Shown piece by piece: positions 51,950 to 63,479 of a stretch of 64,000 nt of DNA. The stretch spans positions 434,001-498,000 of the forward strand of contig JBBELK010000402.1 in assembly GCA_037783545.1 (NCBI GenBank), in the 5' to 3' direction. The position numbers were made by a program, and so were the translations under genes. The DNA is from Henricia sp. BOLD:AAB3569 (Eukaryota > Echinodermata > Asteroidea > Spinulosida > Echinasteridae). The first letter of the stretch is position 1; every line of letters begins with the position of its first letter. The notes under the pieces were generated by a model that saw only the letters and a list, made by a program, of their open reading frames with translations, was not told where the DNA came from and made no database searches.

Positions 51950-54159
51950 AGGTGATCGGGCTAAATGAACATTTTGTGATGAATTTCAGACGTTGTTATC
52001 ACCTATGGAATGGCAAAAATGGAAGTTCAGCAGCCGATTTCACGAAACTTTACGCAATTGCGCAAGTGCACTTACGCCATTACTTGCGCAATAGCTTATG
52101 GCGTAAGTGGACTTGCGCAATTGCGTAAAGTTCCGTGAAATCGGCTGCTGTATACACTAATCCGGTAACTAATATCTCCTCCCTGCATATCCGCCATAGC
52201 TGGGGGTTGATAGCTTGCACCGTTTTGAGATATGAATTGTTGAAATAATAACCTTTGAAATCTTGTAATGTGACACCTGTGACGACATCATGACGTCACA
52301 ATTTTGTGCACAAATTGTTGAACAATATGTTGAACATCAAGTTCTTAAATGTGTTGAAGGAATCATACCAATATCTGTTGTAGTTTTCAAGATACAGCAT
52401 TTTAAAACATCTCAGCTCCAAATTTGCGTAATTTGACGTACATTACGTAACCACCGTCCATGTAATGACGTCACCAATGGTATAGTCAAAAGGTCCACAT
52501 GTGTGAAAACATTTCGTTCCGTAGAACTATGGTCAAATTCCCTACCACTTTGGCTCTATTTGCATTCAAAGTGCTAAACAAGTGTACATTTTCGAACCTC
52601 TTCCGGTTTGGACCGGAAGTAGGCGTCACACAGGGGTCATGACATCGTATGATTTGTTCAGTTCATTTAGACTTATCATGTTGTGAAAGAATTGTTCAAG
52701 TATCTATTACGGTTCTTGAGATATGAATTTTAAAAATAATAACCTTTGAATTTGTGTAATTTGACACCTGTGACGATATCATGACGTCACAATGTTGTGC
52801 ACAAATTGTTCAACAATTTGATAAACATCAAGTTCTTAAATGTGGCGAAAGAATCATGCAAATATCTGCTGTAGTTCTCAAGATACAGCATTTTAAAACA
52901 ATTCAGCTCAAAATTTGCGTATTTTGACGCCACATTACGTAACCACCGTCCATGTGATGACGTCACAAATGGTATAGTCAAAAAGTCTACATGTGTGGAA
53001 ACATTTCGTTCCGTAGAAATATGGTCAAATTCACTACCACTTTGAATCTATTTGCATTCAAAACGCTTACAAAATGCACATTTTCGAACAACTTCCGGTT
53101 TGGACCGGAAGTAGGCGTCACACAGGGGTCATGACATCGTATGATTTGTTCAGTTCATTTAGACTTATCATGTTGTGAAAGAATTGTTCAAGTATCTATT
53201 ACGGTTCTTGAGATATGAGTTTTGGAAATAATAACCTTTGAATTTTTGTAATTTGACACCTGATGACGTCATGATTACGTCACACTTGATGCCATCGTGA
53301 TACTATACATTCTGGTGAAAGTCTGCCGTAGGACCTATGTCTGTATCTAATTTACTAACGATTCAGCTTGGTTTGATAGGCATTGTTGCTGGTAAGTGTA
53401 AAAACTGAGATTCTCAGTTTCGTTGAACTTTGACCTCCAATTGACCCCAGAAGGAAGGGTCAGATGAAAATGCCCACACAAAGAAAGTTGTAGCACAGAA
53501 TGTCATCTGTAAACCTGCCAAATACGAAGATCCTGGGTCACGTGGTTTTCAAGACGGAAGCATTTTAAAATATGCATATTTTGTTTTTTTGGGGGGTGTA
53601 ATTTGATACTTGATGACGTCACGATGACGTCACGCTTGATGCCATCATAATATTATACACGCTGGTGAAAGTCTGCCATAGGACCTATGCCTGTACTTAG
53701 TTACTTAAAGATTCAGCTTGGTTTGATGGGCATTGTTGCTCAATAAGTGCAAAAATTGCGATTTTCGTTTTCGTTGAACTTTGACCTCAGATTGACCCCA
53801 GAAGGAAGGGTCAGATGAAAATGCCCACACGAAGAAAATCGTAGGCCATGATCTTATCTATAAGCCTGTCAAATACGAAAATCATGGGTCACGTGGTTTT
53901 CCAGACGGAAGCATTTTAAAACATGCATATTTTGGTCATTTTTGGGTTGTAATTTGATACCTAATGACGTCACAATGACGTCACCCTTGTATGCACATCT
54001 TCACATTGGGGTTGATGTTCCTACAAAGTTTCAAGTTGATAGCTTGAACCGTTTTGAAGAAAAGCTCTGGAAACGTTTGAGTGGAAAAAGAAAAAAAAAA
54101 AAAAAAATAAAGAAATCGTACGAGAGTAATAGGTGATCGGGCTGTTGGCCCGATCACCT
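51950..54159. mobile_element. 2.2-kb composite element with AGGTGATCGGGC ends
   Basis: It starts aggtgatcgggct and ends in a hairpin aggtgatcgggctgttggcc followed by cgatcacct, so the termini are inverted. Inside are about two to three units of about 490 bp (for example ttccggtttggaccggaagt near 52601 and 53093) and then two units of about 350 bp (gtgaaagtctgccgtaggac near 53315 and 53665). A poly-A-rich stretch at 54089-54115 precedes the end. TGACGTCA words recur in every unit. No protein seen; family unknown. Confidence 0.65.
52028..52150. repeat. Near-perfect 123-bp palindrome
   Basis: cagcagccgatttcacgaaa, then tttacgcaattgcgcaagtg, are mirrored by cacttgcgcaattgcgtaaa-type sequence and ttccgtgaaatcggctgctg. 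It lies near the left end of the 2.2-kb element, probably a MITE inserted in it. Confidence 0.85.
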
Positions 54160-54349
54160 AATTATAATCGCTCGCCACTTTGAGTTTGTTCATTCCCGAC
54201 AATTGACAATTTGCCTATTATCAAGCAACAACCCATCAAATTTACAAAAATCAAAACAACTGCCAAAACTGAAGTAAATTACCCTTTTTACATAGTAAAT
54301 CTGTTCAGTTACACTATGCAATCCCACAATGCATTGCATTTTTTTAACA

Positions 54350-55205
54350 GCTAGAAAAAGACGTCTTAAGACGTTGTTTTTTTTGGTCACGACTGTTGTG
54401 GGACACAAAACTAAATAACGACCGTAAAACGACGTCATAAAGACGTCATGTTTTTTTTTTTTGGGTGGATGAGGATGATTATATAAAGAAAGTTAAAAAC
54501 AAGTTTTTAAGACGTCCTCCCCCTATACACGACCGTTGTAGGACACACGACTTAATAAAGACTGTAAAGCGACGTCACAAAAACTTTGTCTTTTTAAACT
54601 TGTTGGGGGGCGAAGTTGATTGTTCAGATAGAGAAAAGACGTCTATAAGACGTAATATTTTGGTCACGACCACTTTGTGACACACGACGAGAAAGTTACT
54701 GCAAAACGACGTAAACAATACGTCATAAAGACGTCGTGTTTTCGATGTCTGTTTGGCGGGTCAAGATGACAATTCGGATGGAGAAAAATACGTCTTTAAG
54801 ACTCATTGTTTGGTCACGGCCGCTGTTGGAACATACAACTAGTTAACGACTGTAAAACGATGTTTTTGTGCATTTTGTGATGGGTGACGATGATGATTTA
54901 TGACCACTTTATGACACTTGACGAGAAAACGACTGTAAAATGACTGAAAAAGACGTCATAATGACGTGGTGTTTTCGACGTCTGTTTGGTGGATGATGAT
55001 AATTCAAGTGGAGAAAAAGACGTCTTTAAGACGTCGTTTTTTGGTCACGCTTTGGGACACTTGACTGGATAACGACTGTCTAAAACACCGTCATAAAGAC
55101 GTCATGTTTTATGCAATTTTTGGTGAGTGAGGATGATGATTCAGACCACTTTATGACGCACGACTAGAAAACGACCGAAGAAAAGACGCCTTTAACACGT
55201 CATGT
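54350..55205. repeat. GACGTC-rich tandem array, unit about 140-150 bp
   Basis: Five to six decayed units with the order aaagacgtctttaagacgtc, ttggtcacgac, gggacacacgacta, aacgactgtaaaacgacgtc, ataaagacgtcatgtttt, ggatgaggatgat. Each unit has several AatII-type GACGTC palindromes. Confidence 0.8.
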
Positions 55206-55239
55206 GCACATAAACAGCTCTATGAAATTGGGCCCAGGG

Positions 55240-56760
55240 TGTCACTGCCAACCATATGTATCTTGTGTTTAATGTTGAATGTAGTTGGGTGGTTCTATTT
55301 GCATAGAACCACTCACAGAATAAAATGATATGGTCATTTGCATAAATTTAAATACAAAGCATGAATAACAAACATGCTTAAAAGTTAACGAATACTAAGT
55401 GCATTGTTTCTTGTAAAAATACATGTAGCTCTAAAACATAAAATCTTCTTATATTAGAATTTGTAAAATCAAATAATTTGGATTTTAAGCTTCAGTTAAC
55501 ACACATTTACATGTTTACCGTTCTGATTTTCAAAGTTGCACAAACCATATCTGTCACGTATACATTGCTGGACTGGGTTCAGTTGAAGCAACGTGGAGCA
55601 GTTATTGTAGAATTTTACATTTAGTAAATTTGAAAGCTAATCGAAAGAGTTTAAGCATTTAAAAACTCGCAGAGCTCTGATTTCGTTATAAAGAAAATGA
55701 AATTATAGCTTAATACCTCAAAAACTTAATTTCAGTGTTTTTATATAAACAAAAAGTGATACAGTTGATCCTTGTGCAATGTACATAATATGCTGTAAAT
55801 AAGATGATCTTGGGACTTTTTAGATACATTTGTTATGATCATCCTCTTGCAACAGTGCCTCTGGTTTTCCAGTAGAAAATATTAATTTTTATTTCCATAA
55901 ATGCGGAATGCCACTTAAATTTAACATTTGTGTGTGGATAAGGCACCACGGTTAATGCAAACTCATTCTACAGCTAATTTGCATTGGCGTAGGTAACTGA
56001 GGACACCAAATTCCTATTTAATATAATGGAACAAATTATGAGCCTTTATGGTCTTCTGTTTTAAAAAAATTGTCAGTAATCACAGAACAATTTTATTTTA
56101 AATAATTTTTTTTTTATTTTTTTATTTTTTTCAGAATTTGTAAAATGAAATGAAATCAGAATTTTGGGATTCATTTTATCCGACTATGCATGTGCACCAT
56201 TCGATCTCTCAACACTTAGTCCATCCCTGCCAACCAGGGTACTAACCATATCTGTCTTGTGTCTGATGGTGAATGTAGTTGAGGAAATCATTTGCATATA
56301 ATTTGAATATAAACTGCCACATAATAGGGTTTGAAATTCATTCTAAGGACATTTGCATAAATTTAAATATAAAGATTATGGATAACAAATATGCCTAAAA
56401 GTTTAGGAATAGTGCTTTAAAGCATAATTAAGTTTACATTAGAATTTGTAAAATCAAATAATTTGAATGTCAAGCTTCAGTAAATCAAATTTGCATGTTT
56501 ACCATTAGGTTTCCTAAACATCACAAAGTGGCACAAACCATATCCATCACGTATACACTGCTGAATTGGGTTAACTTGAAGCAACGTGGAGAAGTTACTG
56601 TGGGATTTTACCTTTAGTATAGTAAAATTGAATGCTAACTTCAAAAGTTTAGGCATAAAAACTTAGATATGTTGCATTCTTTTCATCCTTCTAAAAACTT
56701 AATTTCATTATCTTTAGGCCTCTTAAAAATGTAATACAGTTGACATTCTTGGGACCTTGT
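55240..56760. repeat. Diverged direct duplication, about 0.5 kb, offset about 1 kb
   Basis: Shared ordered words: accatat(gt/ct)...cttgtgt, catttgcataaatttaaata, ttagaatttgtaaaatcaaa, cgtatacactgctgaattgg / cgtatacattgctggactgg, gaagcaacgtggag. First copy 55240-55800, second 56233-56760. The stretch between and around is AT-rich with no gene. Confidence 0.65.
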
Positions 56761-57022
56761 ATTATCAAAAAAAATAAAAAAAATGGCGAACAAGGAAGTT
56801 GGACCTGAAATTATCCTCACTGTTTTGCAGTATTTTAATGCTTAAAATTATCAAAGTTTGTGGTTTAAAAGAACGAGTTCAAATGTTGACTTAAAGTTTT
56901 GTTAAATAGCTTGGACCTAGTCGATATTGATTCACCCGGAAGTTACATATTTTCCAGCTACAACACTGTTTATAGATCAAACACTTAACAAACGGTGCGT
57001 GTCTAAGTAAAAAAAAAAACCT

Positions 57023-57345
57023 TTGACGTGCAGGGTTGAAAGTGACGTGCAGGGTTGAAAGTGACGTGCAGGGTTGATAGTGACGTGCAGGGTTGAAAGT
57101 GACGTGCAGGGTTGAAAGTGACGTGCAGGTTTGAAAGTGACGTGCATGGTTGAAAGTGACGTGCAGGGTCGAAAGTGACGTGCAGGGTTGAAAGTGACGT
57201 GCAGGGTTGAAAGTGACGTGCAGGGTTGAAAGTGACGTGCAGTGTTGAAAGTGACGTGCAGGGTTGAAAGTGACGTGCAGGGTTGAAAGTGACGTGCAGG
57301 GTTGAAAGTGACGTGCAGGGTTGAAAGTGACGTGCAGGGTTGACG
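57023..57345. repeat. 19-bp tandem repeat gtgacgtgcagggttgaaa
   Basis: About 17 nearly identical units. Because the unit has no stop in any minus-strand frame, it creates a 193-codon frame (57-bp, 19-residue period), which is an artefact. Confidence 0.93.
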
Positions 57346-57465
57346 ATATTTTAAATTTGTTTGGCCATCTAAAAACAAAACTAAAAAAAAAAGCTTTGAC
57401 CTAGTAACCTTAGCAACACACAAAGGGTGACGTTTTTTACTTAAGTAGTCTGTTGCTGTTCTCTT

Positions 57466-57951
57466 GACATTGACCCCGTTGTCACTAGAGAAACTGCTTA
57501 GTTCAACGATGATTCGACGAAGAGTTTTCCTGATATGAATGCACACCTCTTCATTCAACGATGATTAGAATCGCTTCATTCGTTGAAGGAAATAGCTTCA
57601 TTCGACGAAGAGATTGCTTCATTCGACGAAGCAAATTTGTAATGTAAACGGGTCCCTTCGTTTGACGAAGCGATGTGGCAGGCCTGTTGCACAAGCACGT
57701 TGTTCGTCGAGCGCCTAAGCAAGAGTTGTTTTTGACGCGACGCTGGAAAACCACACAGCGCATTTAGACGCTTGAAGCTCAGCGCTTGATGCGCGAAGCA
57801 CATGTATGACTCCCACGGCTTCATTCGATCTTCGTTAGCGTTTGCTTTTCGTTCGATCTTCGTTAAGTGATATACGAATGCACGCTTCATTAACTAACGA
57901 TGATTAATCTTCGTCGAACGAAGCGATTTTTCTTGTGAGAACAGGGTCATT
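57466..57951. mobile_element. TIR element with GACATTGACCCCGTTGTCAC ends
   Basis: gacattgaccccgttgtcac and gtgagaacagggtcattgtc are inverted. Repeated attcgttgaa / ttcgacgaagcgatt words fill the interior. It lies just downstream (3' side) of PEX10. Confidence 0.75.
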
Positions 57952-58023
57952 GTCTCTAGTGAGGCTTACCACATTTTGCGACGGAGGTTTTCAAATGTTT
58001 TGGCTGTCCATCTACAGTGGGTG

Positions 58024-61000
58024 TTACCTTGGATCATAGTTTTGCAGGAAGATGAGCCGTGATAGTTGGAACTTCTCTCTACACAGCGGACACTCGGCCT
58101 GTTGGTCAAAAAAAGGAAAACAATTTATAACTCGCGTGCCAAAGATGCTTCGCACTGGAAGGTAGTGATGTCTTCAAGATATGAAAACAGGCAAGTGCAT
58201 TTGGGTTTGTCCATGAAGATGGGTCACATTTTGTGTCATATTAAAGATAGTATACATGATTGGTAAACTGTTACAAATAGTTTTATCCCCCTGTGTGATT
58301 GAAGATATGCATGATTAAAACCAACCTGAGCAAAAACCAGCTCCGTACTTCGTCTAACTTTTAAGAAAACAGTAAAAAAAAGGGTTTGCAGTCATTTCGC
58401 CCCAAAACCACTTCGCCCTGAACCATTTCGCCCTGAACCACGGCCTGTGCACTAAGTGGTTTTGGGGCGAAGTGGCATTTGGGCGAAGTGGTTTGGGGCG
58501 AAATGGCACTTGGGCGAAATGGTTTTGGGGCGAATTGAATTTTCGTCTCATGAGACGAAAACTAATTGTTTTACTCATTTCTCAAAGACTATAGCACTTC
58601 AGACAAAACCATTTCAGGGGAAGTTTTCTACGGTCATCATGTTTAGATTGTGTAAGTTAGGCGTAAATCTGTGAACATTTCTGATTTTCAAGATTATACC
58701 AATGATTATACTGCCTTTGAATATGTTATCAGGAATAAATTGTTGATGCCGTTTCGTGTAATGAAGACATACAGTGCGACTATCAAATGTGACCAATGTC
58801 TGTGCGTGACTGATCTTTATTATGATTTGTGAAAAATTAATTTTTCACAAGGAACTTAAAGGCCGTATCTAGATGATCTGTTTTGATCGATTCTGGGAAT
58901 AAAACCATTATAAATCAAAAGAAAGACATCAACAAACTCATCCGAAGAAATTTCAGCACCATCAAATGTACCACGTTTTCCCAAAACATGAAAATCCATA
59001 TGCGTTTTACCGGTCTTGGCTGGGTGTTTCAAATATTTGGTCGCGTACTCTGTGGCTCGCATCATGCACTCTGTGGCTCGCGTCATGCACTTTGTGGCGC
59101 GCGTCATACTGCGCGTGTGCGCGACCAACGCAATGCATTTCGGACTGAGAAGTAAATTGTCATCTTCATGGATTATTTTCAGAAAAAGTTATTAAAATGT
59201 ATTCTGACCTTCGTTGAGCACCATTCCGTGATGCACTCCCAGCAGAACAGATGACCACACGGCGTAGCAGTTGGGTTACGTCTGGTCTCAAGACACAAGG
59301 AACAACGCAAGCTGGGCTCCAATGATCCATGGTCTTCACTCGCTCTGGATAAAAATCACAGGATGAATTAAATCAAGTTCATTGATCGTATGTGGGTTAA
59401 AATCCCAGTTCGGTCCATTCATGGTATGTGTGATCTTGACAAAGGTACTTTGCCACGCATTGCTTCTCTCCACCTAGGAGTAAAATGGGTACCTGAGAGG
59501 GTAGCGAATGTTGATGTGTTTGATTATAGCCATTAAGTGCCTAACACCATGTTTACACTGGTCCCCAGCTCGATCAAGATTGATCCCCTGATAAGAATGC
59601 ATCAGTGTTAACCGCAATGATCCCGAGTGCTGCATAACTGTAGTTGATCTCGAGCGCGTGTCAGAAGTTGCAGTCAAAGGTCATGCTCTATGTGTGTATG
59701 TACTGATCAATGTGTGCGTGGGTTGTGCATGTACAGTGTACAAGACCACTTGAATTTTGCGTGCTTTTCCCCCTGCAACGGCTGTGGAGCGGATGCGGTA
59801 AGATTAATTGCTAACCGCAAACTGATCCCGAGCTCGGGATCGAACCCTCCGCCAACGCGAGACCAAAATCTCAAGTTCTGATCCGGGGCCAATTTGGTCC
59901 CGAGAGGGTTTACACTCAGTTCGTTATCCGGGGCTAATCCCCGTGTAAACAGGGTGTAATAGGCAGCTGGGGCTGTATACTCCCCAGGGAGCTAAGATGG
60001 TATATGGAGTGATTTAATGGAGCCCTATGATCAGGGGTAATGTTATTGTATGCGCCTTGTTCGGAGATTCCTTGGATAAGTGTGTGGTATAAGTCCATAT
60101 TAACATCGTAAGCCTTCATAAGTTCACCGCAAGTCTCTGGGTCTTAAATGCACAGGCTCGTCAGCAATGCGCGCGTGCCAAATTCGTGCCATGAAATACG
60201 CAGCTCCATGCCTTTGCTATGGAGCTGCTGACGAGCCTGTGCCTTTAATTCAAGTCACAATGACATTCTTTTGTGCATGCTCATTATTTGAGATATACAC
60301 TACCCATCAAAACTTTGGAAACACCTTGAAAGTGTCAGGTCTTTGAGAAGGAAGTATTATTTTGTTTATTCATAATAAACCAAGCTATTAAAGCAAACAG
60401 AGGTGTAAGGGGTATCTGGAGAGAAAGCAGTCATCTGGAGTGCTGTCCATCATGGAATGGCCTGCCCAGTCACCTGATCTCAATCCCATTGAGCTGCTCT
60501 GGGAGGAGTTGGATCGTAAGGTCAGAAAGAAATGCCCAACCAGCCAATAAAACCTGTGGATAGTCTTAAAAGAGGCGTATTTCCACTGAATGTTTGGAGA
60601 AACTGACAATCAGGATGCAGAGATTGTGTGTAGCTGTCATAGCTGCTAAGGGGGGGGGCGGGGGGGGGGGGGGGGGGGGGGATTCTTTGATGAACATCAA
60701 GTTTAGCCGTTTCTCTTTGCATGCTCTCCAATTTGTTGATAAGCCCACTGCTGAGGCCGAAGATGGCACTAAAATTAACATGTATATATTGCTTTTTGTT
60801 AGAATACACCTACATTTGCTTTCCCAAAATTAACATTTACAAAATTAACATTATACGTTTTCTTCTCAAAAACCTGAAACTTTCAAGGCGTTTCCAAAGT
60901 TTTTATGGATAGTGTACCTGTGACGACCTTGTGTTTTTATTATTAGCAGACTCTTGACTACAAACCTTTCCACCTGCAGACTATCAGACGAATCCTGCTG

Positions 61001-63410
61001 CAGTACAGCTTGACCAGCTTTCATCTTGTACAGTGTGTGTATCAGGGTAAACACAAGTTGCGTTATGGACAGCCAACCGAGCAGGTGAAAGCTGGGCCGC
61101 ATGCTGCCGGTGGTGAGACCTCGACGGACCATCAACTAGGTTCATGAAAAGACAAATATTACCTTCATTTAACAGCCTATTGTAGCCTTTGTTGTTTTGC
61201 CTTGAACTGACACATGTCAAATTCCTCACACATAAGTTTGTTCTTTTTGAAAAAGAACATTTCTACCTCTTCCAATGTACAATCTTTAATTTAGTGCGTG
61301 CACATACCAAACATTTTTTCCATTTATTTTATTTTTATTTAATAATTTTTTTTTTTTACGATGGACTCCGTAACTTTATTGAATCGTTTCTGCTTGGCAG
61401 TCACGACATCTCAAATCATAAAAAAAGAACAATTGTCCATGTCGTAATATATGTATGAATTTATTCTGTTTGAAATATTTTTTTCCTCAGCAATTATTTA
61501 ATATGAATAAGTTGCAAACTTTAAAGATGAAATGCACGCATAGAGTTGACCAGCACACAGATTGTGACATTCCCAATCATCACTTGGGTCGACAAGGCAA
61601 TTGAGATTAAGTGTCTTGCCCAGGGACACACATACGAACCCGAGAGGCCAAATGCACTTACATACTGAATACCAGTCAAGCGTTTAGCCATGTGGTAGAA
61701 CACTCCCCTGAGATAGAACAGTGCCATATGGGTGCGCTGTGCAAGCATGAGGGCTTGTCTGAGTATGGGAATATACTGCGATATCCGCTGTCGACTGTCC
61801 TGGCTAAGGCTTGCCCGTGCCTGCTCGGACTCTAAGAGTTTGGGGATGTAGGCTAGCACCCTGTCCAGTAGGTATGGTGTGCAGGCATAGAGAAGTACAA
61901 GTGCCAGACGCCTCTGCATTTTGAAGACAAGAGAACGAGAAATAAATGGAGCAGTTTTACGGTTTGCTCATGTGCCGATTCAAAAAATGTGGGTGGACAG
62001 AGGCAATTTATGGCAAGGTGCCTTGTCCAAGGACACACACACACACTAGGGGCATTCGAGATGCTGACATCTTGTGTTACATTTTAGGCCGTCCCAGTTA
62101 CGAGCGTATATTGGAAATTTGTACACAGGGTTTTTAGAAAGGCATGTTAACACACTATTTGTAACCTTTTTGTGCCTAAGTTATCTCTTCAGAACAACTG
62201 AAACTTATTTCTTTTATTTTGAGACCAGACAAAGGTATTTTCTGGAAAATATTGTCTGGGTTGCCAAAAATACCCCCTTTACCATGGAAAGACTCATGTA
62301 CTCATTTATACTGAGCATTGAAAGAAATGGGAATTTTCTTCAGAAGCAAAATTTGAAAGTTCCTTTTTGAAAATAAGGTGGCATCAAAATTAATCGAAAT
62401 ATTAAGCCTAGCGTACATCGACATTGCAACTGGAAGCAACTAGTGGCAACTGGCAACTGGTGTTTTCGGCAACTAGAAGCATCTCGGGGCAACTGGGGGC
62501 AACTGGGAGCAACTGATCAGTTGCCCAAAAAGGTTGATGTACACGCACTTGCAACTACTGGCAACCATGGCAACTGGAAAAATCCCAGTTGCCGCGAGTT
62601 GCTCATGTTCTACTTTCTGGCAACAGTTGCCGTCAGTTGCGTCGATTTACGTGTACTTGCAGCTAGTTGCTGTCTGAATGTGTACACGCACATCGACAGC
62701 AACTGCAAGCAACAGTTGCTTCCAGTTGCAAGGTCAATGTACTGTAGGCTTTACCGAGTTGCCGTGTTCCCAGTTGCCGATACTTGTGCAACTGATCAAT
62801 TGCTGTTGATGTGCGCGCTACGCACACATTGACAGCAACTGATCAGTTGAGTTGCTTCCAGTTGCAATGTCGATGAACGCTAGGCATTAAGGTGAAATGT
62901 TCTTCAAACACTGTACTTCGGTATGGCATAGTCTTTTGTTGCCATGAGTAAAACTAGTTCACCAGATGGTCAATAATGGAGAATTCTTAAATTGCATATT
63001 TTTCTACTGCTTGGTATAATTACCCTGTATGTTGGGACAGCTCTGTGTGTACGATCCACCTGGAGTATATTCACATACTCTTCACCTAAAGTCTGGTAAC
63101 CTGCACCACAAAGAAAAAAAAAATTAGTGATGTGACAGGCACCTGCCTACTTGAGAAGCAATCTTATGCCCAATAATTTGGCTTTGTCTTAAATTACATA
63201 CGAGTCTATAGAAAGTGATGAGGCAAAAATTTCAGAGTCATCAAAAATTACACCAAAGTTGTATTTTGAAGTTTGTGTTGTTTATAATTTTAGAGTTCTA
63301 CGAGTTAAACAGGAAAAACTAGACATTACCTGCAACCGTAGTGAGGCCAAAATACAACATTTCTCCCACAACATCAAGCTCTTTCCTCCATTTTGCCCAA
63401 ACTCTTGCAC
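58024..63410 (-). CDS. PEX10: Peroxisome biogenesis factor 10 (PEX10), 5' exon outside window
   Basis: Role: RING E3 ligase of the PEX2-PEX10-PEX12 complex in the peroxisomal membrane; ubiquitinates the import receptor PEX5. Minus-strand exons in coding order: 63410-63330, 63100-63024, 61913-61662, 61135-60966, 59344-59209, 58098-58024 (TAA at 58024-58026). All junctions are AG/GT with matching phases. Exon readings: [56 protein letters not shown] and [15 protein letters not shown]; a membrane-segment exon ([19 protein letters not shown]); the RING ([13 protein letters not shown], then CPLCREKF in the last exon). These match vertebrate PEX10 in order and spacing. In exon 4 the donor AAAG|GTTTGT, not the nearer CAG|GTGGAA, keeps frame. 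The N-terminal residues (about 30-40) are beyond the right edge. A Tc1 relic, a foldback repeat and a 480-bp TIR element sit in its introns. Confidence 0.95.
58241..58694 (+). mobile_element. TTCGCCCC foldback repeat, copy 2
   Basis: Closely matches 15926-16426 over its whole length, with a shorter centre. In the last intron of PEX10. Confidence 0.85.
59395..59535 (+). mobile_element. SINE fragment
   Basis: cttgacaaaggtactttgcc, then gtaaaatgggtacctgagag and gggtagcgaatgttg are SINE body words common in marine invertebrates and fish. In a PEX10 intron; the tRNA head is missing. Confidence 0.5.
59547..59958. mobile_element. MITE with CACCATGTTTACACTGG ends
   Basis: caccatgtttacactggtcccc and ccccgtgtaaacagggtg are inverted. 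Inner gatcccgagctcggg words pair as well. PEX10 intron. Confidence 0.7.
60144..60248. repeat. TTAA-flanked GC-rich palindromic MITE
   Basis: TTAA edges, arms cacaggctcgtcagcaatgc and ctgacgagcctgtg, centre around ctccatgcctttgctatgga. Same family as 37567-37711. Confidence 0.8.
60298..60914 (+). mobile_element. Tc1/mariner element, internally deleted
   Basis: TA dinucleotides flank inverted ends cactacccatcaaaactttg and caaagtttttatggatagtg. A transposase remnant reads [20 protein letters not shown], which contains the third catalytic acid (NPIE) of the DDE domain, and later [15 protein letters not shown] in another frame. The first two catalytic acids are absent. A run of about 30 G (60650-60680) has expanded at the AAKGG codons. 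In a PEX10 intron. Confidence 0.9.
61580..61660 (-). repeat. SINE body fragment
   Basis: attaagtgtcttgcccaggg and acacacatacgaacccgag fit the reverse of a SINE/tRNA-derived body, ending right at the PEX10 exon 3 donor region. Confidence 0.35.
62406..62885. mobile_element. TIR element rich in CAACTG/CAGTTG words, copy 2
   Basis: Flanked by an exact ATTAA duplication (62401-62405, 62886-62890). Ends gcctagcgtacatcgacatt and aatgtcgatgaacgctaggc are inverted. Interior as in copy 1 (275-663). In a PEX10 intron. Confidence 0.85.
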
Positions 63411-63479
63411 CTGTAAAAAGTGGAATTTGGAAATGCAAAATCTCATGACCTCATCAAGATACGGAGACTTGTGATGCAC

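Noticed and set aside
51950..54159. Helitron
   Set aside because: The end CACCTAAT after a hairpin recalls a Helitron 3' end, but the hairpin abuts the terminus, the start is not TC, and the termini are inverted repeats.
56977..57558. 193-codon minus-strand frame with HFQPCTSLSTLHVT repeats
   Set aside because: Produced by a 19-bp tandem repeat without stop codons; period of 19 residues equals three DNA units.
60594..60833. Gly-rich protein through the G run
   Set aside because: The frame is Tc1 transposase remnant extended by a homopolymer.
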